Of a stretch of 64,000 nt of DNA, positions 1 through 9,320 are shown one piece after another. The DNA is from an uncultured Hyphomonadaceae bacterium (lineage in GTDB: Bacteria > Pseudomonadota > Alphaproteobacteria > Caulobacterales > Maricaulaceae). The stretch covers positions 124,001 to 188,000 of the forward strand of contig CAJXPX010000002.1 in NCBI GenBank assembly GCA_913058335.1. The letters are read 5' to 3'. The notes beneath the pieces are model-generated. The model searched no databases. It saw only the letters and a program-made list of their open reading frames with translations, and was not told where the DNA came from. Both the position numbers and the translations under genes were made by a program. How positions within the stretch are numbered: the first letter of the stretch is position 1; the number at the start of each line of letters is the position of its first letter.

Positions 1-87
1 AATATTGATCGGATCAGAGCGCCGTTTCGCTTCGGGTCAAATTGAAATAAAAAGTGCGAGGGCTTGGTTGAAACAATCAGCTCATTT

Positions 88-104
88 TATATATATATAT
101 ATAT
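88..104. repeat. Short TA dinucleotide tract
   Basis: A run of about eight alternating TA steps lies just upstream of the first riboswitch hairpin. It could supply the -10 region of the transcript or be a slippery simple repeat; nothing else about it is informative. Confidence 0.55.
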
Positions 105-106
105 TT

Positions 107-174
107 GGAGGACGACCTCTCTCATTTTGATAACTCTGTCCGGGACGACCCGGCTTGATTTAGAAGGGAGGGGC
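107..174 (+). promoter_or_regulatory. Guanidine-II (mini-ykkC) riboswitch
   Basis: Two short GC-rich hairpins each carry an ACGA tetraloop: GAGG-ACGA-CCTC at 108-119 and CCGGG-ACGA-CCCGG at 140-153. Paired hairpins with ACGR loops are the defining feature of the mini-ykkC RNA, now known as the guanidine-II riboswitch, and the next gene is an SMR guanidinium exporter, its classic target. The 3' arm of hairpin 1 plus the following bases (116-123) can pair over eight positions, two of them G-U, with the purine-rich Shine-Dalgarno at 166-173. This fits a translational switch in which guanidinium stabilises hairpin 1 and frees the ribosome site. The switching model is inference; the hairpins and loops are directly visible. 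Confidence 0.88.
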
Positions 175-175
175 T

Positions 176-493
176 ATGCCTTGGTTTTATCTTTTTATTG
201 CAGGGCTTCTGGAAATCGTTTGGGCTTATTCAATGAAGGAGTCCGAAGGATTTACCCGCACAATTCCAACAATAGTTACACTTATCGCGATGTTAGGCAG
301 TTTTTGGCTGTTGGCACTAGCCATGCGCACGATTCCGCTGGGTACGGCTTATGTCATGTGGACAGGCATTGGCGCGGTCGGGGCGTTTATATTGGGAATT
401 GTGATGCTATCAGAGCCCGTCAACGCGATACGGATCACCGCAGCTCTGCTCATCATTTCCGGTTTGATCCTCATGAATGTATCTAGCATATAG
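176..493 (+). CDS. gdx: SMR-family guanidinium exporter (Gdx/SugE type)
   Basis: A 105-residue protein with four hydrophobic helices, the standard size of small multidrug resistance transporters. The membrane-embedded Glu13 (in GLLEIVWA) is the proton/substrate-binding residue of the family, and the Gly10-Glu13-Trp16 pattern followed by KESEGFTR is typical of the Gdx (formerly SugE) subgroup rather than EmrE/QacE. Gdx proteins exchange guanidinium for protons in the inner membrane as antiparallel dimers. A strong AGGGAGGGG ribosome site lies 3-10 bases upstream of the ATG. The guanidine-II riboswitch in the leader supports guanidinium export as the function. A single-gene unit, closed by a shared terminator facing ccrM. 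Confidence 0.92.
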   Translation: MPWFYLFIAGLLEIVWAYSMKESEGFTRTIPTIVTLIAMLGSFWLLALAMRTIPLGTAYVMWTGIGAVGAFILGIVMLSEPVNAIRITAALLIISGLILMNVSSI

Positions 494-508
494 CTTAAGA
501 ATTTTTTG

Positions 509-550
509 AAAAAGCGCGGAGCAACGCCCGAAATGTTTATTGCTCCGGCC
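509..550. terminator. Probable bidirectional terminator between gdx and ccrM
   Basis: Arms CGGAGCAA (517-524) and TTGCTCCG (540-547) form an 8-bp stem with a 15-base loop. Read on the minus strand the stem is followed by a T-rich tract (bases 513-506), as expected for the end of ccrM; on the plus strand the following tract is only weakly T-rich. The large loop makes this a moderate call. Confidence 0.5.
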
Positions 551-567
551 CTTCTTATTAATCCCGG

Positions 568-1743
<1,176 letters not shown>

Positions 1744-1810
1744 TTAAATCGGTCTCTTGTTTTGAACGGGCCCACTCCCGCTTTTGTGAATTGAATGAGA
1801 CCTTTTTGCT

Positions 1811-1815
1811 GATTC
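1811..1815. promoter_or_regulatory. GANTC (CcrM) site in the ccrM-bioB divergent region
   Basis: GATTC lies between the divergent ccrM and bioB genes. In Caulobacter, GANTC sites in the ccrM leader make expression methylation-sensitive. Whether this single site does so here is inference. Confidence 0.3.
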
Positions 1816-1991
1816 GGTTACCAAGCTCTTAAACCATTGATTAAACTTAGTTTTTAAGTATTTGTTAGGGCGTGTTACCGGAGAGTTAATATCCACAGGC
1901 AATCGGCATGCGAATGAGGAGGGTTTTTTATTGAACCAAGTTCCGGATGTCCGTATCGCTTGGCTTCGAATTGGAAGAGAGACGCCCCTTC

Positions 1992-3014
1992 ATGACTTTG
2001 TTATTTGACCAAAAGACCCCTCGTAAAAAAACAAAGAAAGCGCCTTCGCTGCCTCTGGATTACAAACCGCATCCCGTATCGCAAAAATGGACCCGCGAGG
2101 CTGTAAACGATCTGTTCGCCAAGCCTTTCATGGATTTGATATTGGAAGCGCAAACCGTTCACCGCGACCATCACGCGCCGAACGAAGTTCAGATGTCGCA
2201 ACTTCTCTCTATCAAGACGGGCGGCTGCGCAGAGGATTGCGGATATTGCAATCAGTCCGCCCATTTCGATACAGGCCTTAAAGCCGAAAAGCTGATTGAC
2301 GCCGATGTGGTGATAGAGGCGGCAAAAAAAGCCAAAGCCGGCGGGGCCGGCCGTTTTTGCATGGGGGCGGCCTGGCGCGAGCCGAAAGACCGCGACATGA
2401 ACGCGCTTTGCGAGATGGTCTCTGAGGTTAAGGCAATGGGCATGGAAACCTGTATGACGCTCGGCATGTTATCCCCGGCGCAGGCGGAGCGGCTCCATTC
2501 ATCGGGGCTCGACTATTATAATCATAACATCGACACGTCGCGCGAAGATTATGAGCGGGTTATTTCGACTCGGACCTTCGAAGACCGCTTGCACACGCTT
2601 AACCTTGTGCGCGAAAGCGGTATGAAAGTCTGCTGCGGCGGGATTGTGGGCATGGGCGAAACAGCCGAAGATCACGTAGGACTATTGATGGCCCTCGCCA
2701 ATCTTGATCCGGCCCCGGAATCGGTTCCGATCAATGCGCTCGTCCCCGTTCCGAACACACCGCTCGGCGATAGCGAGCCTGTTCACCCAATAGACTTTGC
2801 CCGCATGATCGCTGTCGCCCGTATCATGATGCCTGAAAGCTATGTTCGCTTATCTGCCGGACGCGAAACGATGACGGACGAGGCGCAGGCGCTCTGCTTT
2901 CTCGCCGGGGCTAATTCTATCTTTGTTGGTGAAACGCTCTTGACCACAGATAATCCAAGCGAGACCGAAGATAGGGTTTTGCTTGACCGTTTAGGAATAC
3001 AGCCAGAGAGCTAG
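1992..3014 (+). CDS. bioB: Biotin synthase
   Basis: Radical-SAM enzyme that inserts sulfur into dethiobiotin, the last step of biotin synthesis. The radical-SAM cysteines CxxxCxxC are Cys79, Cys83 and Cys86 ([10 protein letters not shown]), followed by the conserved ARFCMGAAW-like block, DYYNHNIDT and RLSAGRE motifs. Length (340 residues) is normal. I chose the ATG at 1992, with GGAAGAGA about 12 bases upstream; an in-frame ATG at 1947 adds 15 residues with no homology support and no better ribosome site. No other biotin genes (bioA, D, F) are nearby, so the rest of the pathway must be elsewhere. The stop codon overlaps that of the convergent gene downstream. Confidence 0.95.
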   Translation: MTLLFDQKTPRKKTKKAPSLPLDYKPHPVSQKWTREAVNDLFAKPFMDLILEAQTVHRDHHAPNEVQMSQLLSIKTGGCAEDCGYCNQSAHFDTGLKAEKLIDADVVIEAAKKAKAGGAGRFCMGAAWREPKDRDMNALCEMVSEVKAMGMETCMTLGMLSPAQAERLHSSGLDYYNHNIDTSREDYERVISTRTFEDRLHTLNLVRESGMKVCCGGIVGMGETAEDHVGLLMALANLDPAPESVPINALVPVPNTPLGDSEPVHPIDFARMIAVARIMMPESYVRLSAGRETMTDEAQALCFLAGANSIFVGETLLTTDNPSETEDRVLLDRLGIQPES

Positions 3015-3556
3015 TGTAATCGGTCGGAGTGAATAGCGCTTAAAGTACCGAAATCGGGAGCATTCGGACTGTTTCGTGATATTTGACTGATCTCAACTCG
3101 GGGCTCCTCTATATAAATATCGGCTTCTGAGCAGATTAATCCATATTGCTGTGCTGCCTGACAGGCTGCCGCCGTTCTGTCATTGCCTTGGAGCCAGAGC
3201 AAGTGCGCCCGACATAGCGGTATTTGATTTGACTGTGCGGCGGCGAGGGTGGCGACAAGGCTGACTTCATCTGCGGTGAGACGCAAAGTCCCTGACTCAG
3301 AGAGCAATATCTTTCGTTTTCCGTTTTCGCCAAGAGTTCGACAAAAACTTGCGAGCGCTTTCATGGCCGAAAGAGCAATAAAATCACCTTGACCCCATTT
3401 CAGACTATTTTTGTTTTTGGAAAAGGCTCTGTTAAAGCCGTATCGCATAGTTCGGCATCCCCCGCATCCGCCCGCCATGGCGCGAAACCCCCAAAGGGCA
3501 AAACCGCCGCCAAAGCCGAGATCGGTTATGAATGTGTTTTCAAGAAAAGGGGACAT
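3011..3556 (-). CDS. Conserved hypothetical protein
   Basis: A 181-residue protein of unknown function. I recall a loosely similar alphaproteobacterial family with an LWGFRA-like N-terminal helix, a Cys-containing turn, and an LRLTADE segment followed by an Ala/Gln-rich helix ([10 protein letters not shown]) and a hydrophobic RAHLLWL helix; this gene has all of these in order. The GGCGGC cysteine pair near residue 30 is notable. No signal peptide or transmembrane helix is clear. The start is uncertain: the first ATG has only a weak ribosome site, and internal methionines at residues 27 and 37 are alternatives. It converges on bioB with overlapping stop codons and is divergent from the arsenic operon. 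No function can be assigned. Confidence 0.65.
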   Translation of the reverse strand: MSPFLENTFITDLGFGGGFALWGFRAMAGGCGGCRTMRYGFNRAFSKNKNSLKWGQGDFIALSAMKALASFCRTLGENGKRKILLSESGTLRLTADEVSLVATLAAAQSNQIPLCRAHLLWLQGNDRTAAACQAAQQYGLICSEADIYIEEPRVEISQISRNSPNAPDFGTLSAIHSDRLH

Positions 3557-3637
3557 AAAATAACCTGCGACTAAGAATGATTCTCATAACTTAATGACAC
3601 TGTTGTGAACTATTCGCAAGAGGAAAGTCGGATGCTT

Positions 3638-3643
3638 TATAAT
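3638..3643 (+). promoter_or_regulatory. Candidate -10 element of the ars operon
   Basis: TATAAT lies about 80 bases upstream of arsR in an AT-rich stretch. No good -35 hexamer sits 16-18 bases before it, so this is a weak call. ArsR repressors usually bind here, but I could not see a clear dyad operator. Confidence 0.3.
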
Positions 3644-3723
3644 TTTAATAAGAAGTCAGACAATTTGCTTTCCTGTGAAAAGGGACCTCTCGCTATTTCG
3701 CTCCTTATCCGATAATAAAAGAT

Positions 3724-4059
3724 ATGAGCGAGACTCAAAAAACCATCGAACAACTTTCGGCTTTAGCACAAGAAACACGTTTTTCTGTGTTCCAAGCACT
3801 GATGCGGGCAGGGAAATCCGGTCTATCGGCAGGATCAATTGCCAAGGCGTTAAACGTCGCCCCCAACACACTCTCTAGCCATCTTGCGATTCTGAACCGG
3901 GCAGAGCTGACAAGCGTGACCCGGGAAGGCCGAAGCCTCATATACAAAGCCCGTATTGCCGGCGTGAACCATTTACTTTCCAGTCTTGTGGAAGACTGTT
4001 GCGATGGCCATCCGGAAGTTTGTGTAACTATGACCGAGCTCTCTGAAGAAACCTGTTAA
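3724..4059 (+). CDS. arsR: ArsR-family arsenite-responsive repressor
   Basis: A 111-residue winged-helix regulator. The recognition region VAPNTLSSHLAIL near residues 45-57 is the ArsR/SmtB helix-turn-helix, followed by the beta-hairpin wing with REGRSLIYK. Cysteines 92, 93 and 100 in DCCDGHPEVC match the C-terminal metalloid-binding triad seen in many alphaproteobacterial ArsR proteins, rather than the CVC site in the recognition helix of E. coli ArsR. It should repress its own operon until As(III) binds. First gene of arsR-acr3-arsC, with 77 bases before acr3. The ribosome site is poor. Confidence 0.92.
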   Translation: MSETQKTIEQLSALAQETRFSVFQALMRAGKSGLSAGSIAKALNVAPNTLSSHLAILNRAELTSVTREGRSLIYKARIAGVNHLLSSLVEDCCDGHPEVCVTMTELSEETC

Positions 4060-4136
4060 AATATAATACGATAATTCGGCAACTATTGAAATAAAATCTG
4101 TTTAGGCTTATGCGCGTCTCAAAGGAGTGAGTCGGC

Positions 4137-5156
4137 ATGAATATTTTTGATCGGTATTTGTCTATTTGGGTGGCGCTTTGTATTGCCGGGGGAATCTTGC
4201 TCGGCAAGGTTTTGCCAAGTGTTTTTCAGGCGTTGGCCGCAATGGAATATGCCAGTGTGAACCTCCCCGTCGCTATTTTAATTTGGGCTATGGTCTGGCC
4301 GATGATGATTGGCGTCGATTTCGTCAGTTTAAAGAAGATGGGTGATAGACCGAAAGGTCTGGTCATAACCATTGTCGTGAACTGGCTCATAAAGCCTTTC
4401 ACAATGGCGGCTTTAGGCGTTCTTTTTTTCAAATTCGTTTTTGCTGATTTGATACCGCCCAACGAAGCCGAAGGGTACATCGCAGGGCTTATCTTGCTTG
4501 GCGCGGCGCCTTGTACGGCGATGGTTTTCATATGGTCGCAACTTACAAAAGGCGACCCGACTTATACACTCGCCCAAGTCAGTTTAAATGACGCAATAAT
4601 GGTGGTGGCATTTGCGCCGATTGTGGCGCTTTTATTAGGCGTCACCGATATTGTGGTGCCGTGGGATACATTGGTGTTATCGGCCATACTTTATGTGGCA
4701 ATTCCGCTGGCAGCAGGTATGGCGGCGAGAGCGTTTTTAATACGCAGAGGCGGTGAGCAATCCGTCCAAGACTTTATAGCTAAAATCAAACCCGCCTCAA
4801 TTGTGGGGCTTTTGGCGACCGTGATTTTACTGTTTGGTTTTCAAGGAAATACAATTCTTGCCCGGCCTCTGGTTATCGCCCTTATTGCTGTGCCAATTCT
4901 AATCCAGTCCTACGCAATTTTCGCTGTGGCCTACGGCGCAGCTTGGCTTTGGAAAGTGCCGCACAACATTGCGGCGCCCTGCGCGCTGATAGGCACATCA
5001 AACTTTTTTGAACTCGCCGTGGCGGTCGCTATTAGTGTGTTTGGGCTCTCCTCAGGCGCGGCGCTCGCCACTGTCGTCGGGGTTCTGGTCGAAGTGCCTG
5101 TGATGCTTTCTTTAGTGGCGATCGCCAATAAGACCCGCTCTAAATTTTTAGCTTAA
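4137..5156 (+). CDS. acr3: ACR3-family arsenite efflux permease
   Basis: A 339-residue inner-membrane carrier with about ten hydrophobic segments. The hallmark [10 protein letters not shown] motif carries Cys126, the thiolate essential in ACR3 proteins, and the conserved acidic residue occurs late in [12 protein letters not shown]3 exports arsenite using the membrane potential, and is unrelated to ArsB despite sharing the name in some annotations. The ribosome site AAAGGAG is clear, 8 bases before the ATG. Middle gene of the arsenic operon; arsC begins 11 bases after its stop. Confidence 0.95.
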   Translation: MNIFDRYLSIWVALCIAGGILLGKVLPSVFQALAAMEYASVNLPVAILIWAMVWPMMIGVDFVSLKKMGDRPKGLVITIVVNWLIKPFTMAALGVLFFKFVFADLIPPNEAEGYIAGLILLGAAPCTAMVFIWSQLTKGDPTYTLAQVSLNDAIMVVAFAPIVALLLGVTDIVVPWDTLVLSAILYVAIPLAAGMAARAFLIRRGGEQSVQDFIAKIKPASIVGLLATVILLFGFQGNTILARPLVIALIAVPILIQSYAIFAVAYGAAWLWKVPHNIAAPCALIGTSNFFELAVAVAISVFGLSSGAALATVVGVLVEVPVMLSLVAIANKTRSKFLA

Positions 5157-5167
5157 AGGAGGTTGCC

Positions 5168-5575
5168 ATGATTGTAATTCACCACAACCCTGAATGCGGA
5201 ACTTCGCGTAATGTCCTCGGCATCATCCGCGCGGCTGGGTATGATCCGGTGGTCATTGAGTATCTCAAAGAAGGTTGGACGAAGCCTCAACTTTTAGCCC
5301 TGTTTGCGGCGGCGGGATTAACCCCCAAGACTGGTTTGCGTGAAACCAAATCGCCTGCGAGAAAGCTTGGTCTGTTGGAAAATAATGTAGGTGAAGATGA
5401 CATTCTGGCGCAAATGGTCAAGCATCCCGTCCTCGTAAACCGTCCCATTGTCTGCACGCCGAAAGGCGTGAGACTTTGCCGCCCCAGTGAAGCCGTTCTG
5501 GATTTGCTAGATAATAAGCCTGCCGAGCCATATTATAAAGAGGACGGAGACACATTGGATATGAGCGGAATATAG
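5168..5575 (+). CDS. arsC: Glutaredoxin-dependent arsenate reductase
   Basis: A 135-residue ArsC of the thioredoxin-fold glutaredoxin-coupled class. The catalytic Cys10 lies in NPECGTSRN, and the three arginines that hold arsenate are present in GLRETKSP, VNRPIV and GVRLCRP. It reduces As(V) to As(III), which the neighbouring ACR3 exports. An AAAGGAGG ribosome site sits 5 bases before the ATG and acr3 ends 11 bases upstream, so the two are co-translated in one operon. Only 23 bases separate its stop from the convergent reductase gene. Confidence 0.95.
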   Translation: MIVIHHNPECGTSRNVLGIIRAAGYDPVVIEYLKEGWTKPQLLALFAAAGLTPKTGLRETKSPARKLGLLENNVGEDDILAQMVKHPVLVNRPIVCTPKGVRLCRPSEAVLDLLDNKPAEPYYKEDGDTLDMSGI

Positions 5576-5598
5576 GCAGATTGAACTGTCCCTTGTCC

Positions 5599-6573
5599 TT
5601 ATAGCGCCTCGCGCCCATGAGGGATATTCAGATCGAGTGAGGGGCGCAATGGCACGATACGGTTTGGATTGACCATTTCATGACTGCCGTAATAATGTTT
5701 CATGATGTGATCAAACACGATAGTTTTACTAACGCCCGGCCATTGATAAAGCTCACGCGTATAAGGCCAGAGATTAGGATAATCTGAAATACGTTTTTTT
5801 GAGCATTTGAAGTGAATGGCGTAAACGCGGTCAAACCGAATGAGCGTTGTAAATAATCGCCAATCCGCTTCTGTAATAGTGTCTCCGCAGAGATAGCGGT
5901 TCCTCGCAAGAATTCCGTCCAGCCAATCCAAAGTCTCGAATAATGGCTCTACCGCCTCGTCATAAGCTTGTTGAGTTGTCGCAAAACCAGCTTTGTAAAC
6001 GCCGTTATTGACTGTGTCATAGACCCGCTCATTTATTTTGTCGATTTCAGGTCGAAGGTCTTTAGGATAATAATCAGGCCCCGTCGCGCCAACATCGTCA
6101 AAAGAGCTATTGAACATTCGGATAATATCCGCGGATTCATTGGAAACAATGGTGTTTGACTCTTTATCCCAAAGGGTTGGCGTCGTCACATGGCCAGTAT
6201 AGTTGGATTTAGCTTTGGTGTAGAGCTGGTGGAGGTATCGATAGCCCAGCGGGTCATGATCTGTGTGATCGTCCTGCCGAAATGTCCAACCATTGGATCC
6301 CATAAACCAATGAACGGCGGAGACTGAAATCATCTCTTCCAAACCTTTTAAGCTGCGAAAAATCATGGTGCGGTTCGCCCAAGGACAAGCGTGGGAAATA
6401 TACAGATGATAACGTCCTGCTTCGGCCTTAAAGCCCCCTTTGCCTTTTGGGCCGGAGCTACCGTCTTTGGTTACCCAGTTGCGGAAAATGGCATCTTCAC
6501 GTTCAAACTTACCGCCGGACTCCTCCGTGTCATACCATTTGTCTTTCCAAAAACCGTCAACCAAAAGGCCCAT
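5599..6573 (-). CDS. Glutathionyl-hydroquinone reductase (Xi-class GST)
   Basis: A 324-residue protein of the ECM4/YqjG family. The catalytic Cys63 sits in SHACPWANR, the exact motif and position of the E. coli enzyme, and the GST C-terminal helical domain (YLCGDTITEADWRLF) follows from about residue 190. These enzymes remove glutathione from glutathionyl-hydroquinones, protecting against quinone stress. It lies convergent to arsC. The shared use of glutathione with ArsC is suggestive but may be chance. The first ATG fits the family N-terminus (LVDGFWKDKWYDT). Confidence 0.93.
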   Translation of the reverse strand: MGLLVDGFWKDKWYDTEESGGKFEREDAIFRNWVTKDGSSGPKGKGGFKAEAGRYHLYISHACPWANRTMIFRSLKGLEEMISVSAVHWFMGSNGWTFRQDDHTDHDPLGYRYLHQLYTKAKSNYTGHVTTPTLWDKESNTIVSNESADIIRMFNSSFDDVGATGPDYYPKDLRPEIDKINERVYDTVNNGVYKAGFATTQQAYDEAVEPLFETLDWLDGILARNRYLCGDTITEADWRLFTTLIRFDRVYAIHFKCSKKRISDYPNLWPYTRELYQWPGVSKTIVFDHIMKHYYGSHEMVNPNRIVPLRPSLDLNIPHGREAL

Positions 6574-6671
6574 ACTCTATCTCTCATATTATAATGGTTA
6601 TTGAGAGGAGAATGATTGGGCGCTCTTTCAGTTCCAAGTCGGTACCGGACAAATCGGCTTCGGGGTTTACA

Positions 6672-7655
6672 CTACCTGTCCACGCGAAAAACGGACCAGC
6701 CGGTCCGTTGAACCAAACGCTCAAGCGCATTCATTCCGAGCTGTGAATTGCCTTGGTCATTTAAGCCCGGCGACCAGACTGCGATAGACGCGATGCCTGG
6801 AGCGACCGCCAAAATGCCGCCGCCGACCCCCGATTTGCCGGGCAAGCCGACACGGTAGGCAAATTCGCCCGATCCGTCATAATGGCCACACATCATCATG
6901 AGTGCGAGAATACGCCGTGTGCGTTGTCGTGAAATGACCGTGTCTGTCGTATTGGGATGTCGCCGCCCTCCGCACATAAGATAGCGGCCTGCCATGGCCA
7001 ATTGTCGGCAGCTCATGGAGAGTGCGCAAAAGTGGAAGTAAGTCCCTAAAGTCTCTTCGACAGGGTTATAAATGTTTTCAAAGGCGCGCATATAATTGCC
7101 GAGTGCCAAATTTCGAAATCCTGTATCATACTCGCATTTGGCCACTTCTTTATCGATTATGATCGTCTCGTCCCCCGTGACCATTTGCATAAAACGGATG
7201 AACTCCCCGAGGGCTTCGCGCGGTTCATAATTTGCCAGCAGGACATCGGCGACGATAATGGCGCCGGAATTGATGAAGGGATTGCGCGGAATACCTTGCT
7301 CTGATTCCAGTTGCACAATGGAGTTAAAGGGACTGCCGGAGGGCTCTCTCCCGACTCGTGACCACAGCGTATCACCGACCGAGCCGAGCGCCATAGTTAA
7401 GGTGAAAACCTTTGTGATACTCTGTATTGAAAAGGGTGTGTCAGCATCTCCGGCTGTATAGCATTTGCCCTCATGGTCGATTATGGTCATGCCAAATTGT
7501 GTTGGAGAAACCGACGCCAAAGTCGGAATATAATTTGCGACTTTCCCGCGCCGGTGTTCCTGCGCCATCTCGGCGGTAATTTCATCGACTATAGTCTGTA
7601 AGTCGGTAGGGGTCATTTCAAAAGCGCTCTTCATCGATGCGAATTCATGGGGCAA
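6672..7655 (-). CDS. glsA: Glutaminase
   Basis: A serine-beta-lactamase-fold glutaminase that converts glutamine to glutamate and ammonia. The catalytic Ser-x-x-Lys is in [10 protein letters not shown] near residue 78, and conserved blocks [23 protein letters not shown] and [12 protein letters not shown] are intact. The 327-residue reading is slightly longer than the usual ~305-310; methionines at residues 8 and 14 are plausible starts and none has a strong ribosome site. Stands alone; the nearest gene upstream is 450 bases away. Confidence 0.93.
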   Translation of the reverse strand: MPHEFASMKSAFEMTPTDLQTIVDEITAEMAQEHRRGKVANYIPTLASVSPTQFGMTIIDHEGKCYTAGDADTPFSIQSITKVFTLTMALGSVGDTLWSRVGREPSGSPFNSIVQLESEQGIPRNPFINSGAIIVADVLLANYEPREALGEFIRFMQMVTGDETIIIDKEVAKCEYDTGFRNLALGNYMRAFENIYNPVEETLGTYFHFCALSMSCRQLAMAGRYLMCGGRRHPNTTDTVISRQRTRRILALMMMCGHYDGSGEFAYRVGLPGKSGVGGGILAVAPGIASIAVWSPGLNDQGNSQLGMNALERLVQRTGWSVFRVDR

Positions 7656-8105
7656 TCAAGGACTGACGCAAAAGTGGTTCCAACTCAAGCCAAGCCGGTA
7701 AATCTTTAAAAACGGAAACTTGGTCGCATAATTGGAAAACCGATTATTTACCAAGGATAGAGCCGGCTCTGTTTATCACGAATTAAATTTTCTAACCAAC
7801 CCGAGTGGGTGGGCAAGTTTGTTTCGAGCAAAGTAAGAAGGCCTCACAAATTAAGTCGGATTCGGCGATTTAGGTATTATGAAACAATAATTGCCGAGTT
7901 TTCCAAGAAATAGGTGACAGCTTTGTCTTTTGACCAGCCTTTGGAATATGAGCCCGTATTGACAACAAGGTGGATAGCGCGCCAGATTTCAGACCCCAAT
8001 CGACCAAAATCTGAATAGGGACATTCATAAGCCCCTCAAACTCTGTCGCTTCTGAGAGATGAAGCTGAGATTATTAAGCGGTGTTTTTGAGATGGCGATA
8101 TGCTG
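7656..8105. other. Intergenic stretch with no supported gene
   Basis: The 450 bases between glsA and the PHA cluster hold no convincing ORF, RNA or terminator. A 31-codon TTG-started frame at 7923-8018 with an AGGTGA upstream is the only candidate and is not convincing on its own. Confidence 0.5.
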
Positions 8106-8744
8106 CTAGACCTTATCCTCCGCAAACTCTTGTAATAAATGCGCATAGCCTTCGCCTTCTTTCCAATAAGGCGTGATTTGAACGAGGGTCATGAACACGC
8201 CTTGGTCAATGAGGGATTTCGGCGGGGCGGTGCCAAAGCGCAGGTCATGATATTGGAGCCAAAAAGTGAAATGTTGCGCGATGCGGCCTGAAAGGGCTTT
8301 TTTCTCGCCTTCATCAAACGTCAGATGCCCGTCCTTGTGTAGTTTGGAGAGCAGGGAATGGGCGGTGCGTTCTTTCAAAGCAAGAATATTCGCAAACTTG
8401 GTTTGAAGCTCGGGGATACGTCCAATGAGTTCCGCCTGATTACGATAGAAAAAGCGGAAGTCGAAAATTTCTTCGAAAATGATGTAAAGATAGACCCAAT
8501 TATCTTCGATGCTGAGGGGGGCATTAATCGGCGCGCTCAGGACGAGGCGGATCTCTTCTTCGAAATCGGCAAAGAGCTGGACGATAATCTCGTCCTTGCC
8601 TTTGTAATGATAGTAAAGATTGCCCGGACTGATGCCCATGACAGAGGCGATATCGACGGAAGAGACAGAGCTTTCGCCTTCATTATTGAACAGCTCGAGC
8701 GCGGTGGCGAGAATTTTCGTCTTCGTGGCGCTGCGCTCAACCAT
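8106..8744 (-). CDS. phaD: TetR-family regulator, PhaD-like
   Basis: A 212-residue TetR regulator. The N-terminal helix-turn-helix (ATALELFNNEG to ISPGNLYYHYKGKDE, residues ~11-55) closely follows Pseudomonas PhaD, including the ISPGNLYYH block and the ligand-domain pattern after it. PhaD activates the mcl-PHA phasin genes in Pseudomonas and responds to an acyl-CoA-type effector. Here it is the last gene of a minus-strand run phaC-phaZ-phasin-phaD, 12 bases after the phasin stop, which matches the Pseudomonas arrangement where phaD sits beside phaC/phaZ and phaI/phaF. The symbol is by similarity and context; sign of regulation is unknown. Confidence 0.78.
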   Translation of the reverse strand: MVERSATKTKILATALELFNNEGESSVSSVDIASVMGISPGNLYYHYKGKDEIIVQLFADFEEEIRLVLSAPINAPLSIEDNWVYLYIIFEEIFDFRFFYRNQAELIGRIPELQTKFANILALKERTAHSLLSKLHKDGHLTFDEGEKKALSGRIAQHFTFWLQYHDLRFGTAPPKSLIDQGVFMTLVQITPYWKEGEGYAHLLQEFAEDKV

Positions 8745-8756
8745 TTGTAAGAGGGC

Positions 8757-9308
8757 CTAGTCTGACTTTTGGGTCGGGGCTGTTTTAGCGGCGTCTTTTT
8801 TTGTTGTGGCGCGCGGCTTGGTCGAGGCTTTTTTTGTCGAGCTTGATTGTTTAGGGGCGGTCTTTTTGGCCGCAGGCTTTTTTGCGGTTGTGCGCTGAGT
8901 AGTCGTTTTTTTACGGGTCGCAGCAGTTTTTTTGCTTGCGGCTTGTTTTTGTTCTTTTAACAAACCGTCAAGCTTCGCATTTAGGGCGGCAACTTGCGCT
9001 TCTAGATCTGAAACCCGATCTGTTTTTCCACCGGAAAGTTTTTCCCGCATGGATTTGATGCGTTCATTTAAATCGAAATCGCGGAGGCCGGACTTTTCGA
9101 CCATTTCCTTCCCTTTATACTCGACAACCTTTTCGAGCATTTCGCCCTTTTGGACGAGGTCTTCAAAGACTTCCGATGATTTACCGGACAGTTCGCCCAC
9201 GGCGCCCTTAGCTTCGGTCAATGCGCGTCCGTAAGCGCCAATACCGGCCAACCAGATACGGCGGGCTGTGTCATTTGTTTTCTTATCGTCTTTGTCTTTT
9301 TTGGTCAT
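8757..9308 (-). CDS. phaF: PHA granule-associated phasin (PhaI/PhaF-like)
   Basis: A 183-residue phasin. The N-terminal half carries RRIWLAGIGAYGRAL, the signature helix of PhaI/PhaF, then a coiled-coil region with the heptad-like DLEAQVAALNAKLDGLL near residue 100. The last ~65 residues are a Lys/Ala/Thr-rich histone-H1-like tail (repeated KK, TAKKPAAKK), which in PhaF binds DNA and helps share granules between daughter cells. It coats PHA granules in the cytoplasm. It lies between phaZ and the PhaD-like regulator with 12-base gaps on both sides, so it is co-transcribed. Confidence 0.88.
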   Translation of the reverse strand: MTKKDKDDKKTNDTARRIWLAGIGAYGRALTEAKGAVGELSGKSSEVFEDLVQKGEMLEKVVEYKGKEMVEKSGLRDFDLNERIKSMREKLSGGKTDRVSDLEAQVAALNAKLDGLLKEQKQAASKKTAATRKKTTTQRTTAKKPAAKKTAPKQSSSTKKASTKPRATTKKDAAKTAPTQKSD

Positions 9309-9320
9309 GGGGCGCTCCGG

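Noticed and set aside
88-104. TA tract as a CRISPR or mobile-element trace
   Set aside because: It is a simple dinucleotide run without spacers or flanking target duplication.
1829-1844. TTAA-N8-TTAA resembling a CtrA box before ccrM
   Set aside because: CtrA sites need TTAA half-sites seven bases apart. Here the gap is eight and the flanking bases do not match the longer consensus.
1931-2008. Short TTG-initiated leader frame with a GAGGAGG ribosome site overlapping the bioB start
   Set aside because: The peptide (25 codons) has no recognisable features, and the purine tract could equally serve no coding role. No comparison to relatives was possible.
3575-3583. GAATGATTC resembling half of a Fur/Irr box between the hypothetical gene and arsR
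   Set aside because: Only the central nine bases fit and no full GATAATGATAATCATTATC-like palindrome is present. Neither neighbour is an iron gene.
7923-8018. 31-codon TTG-started frame in the glsA-phaD gap
   Set aside because: It has an AGGTGA upstream but no conserved motif, hydrophobic segment or strong codon bias. It could be chance.
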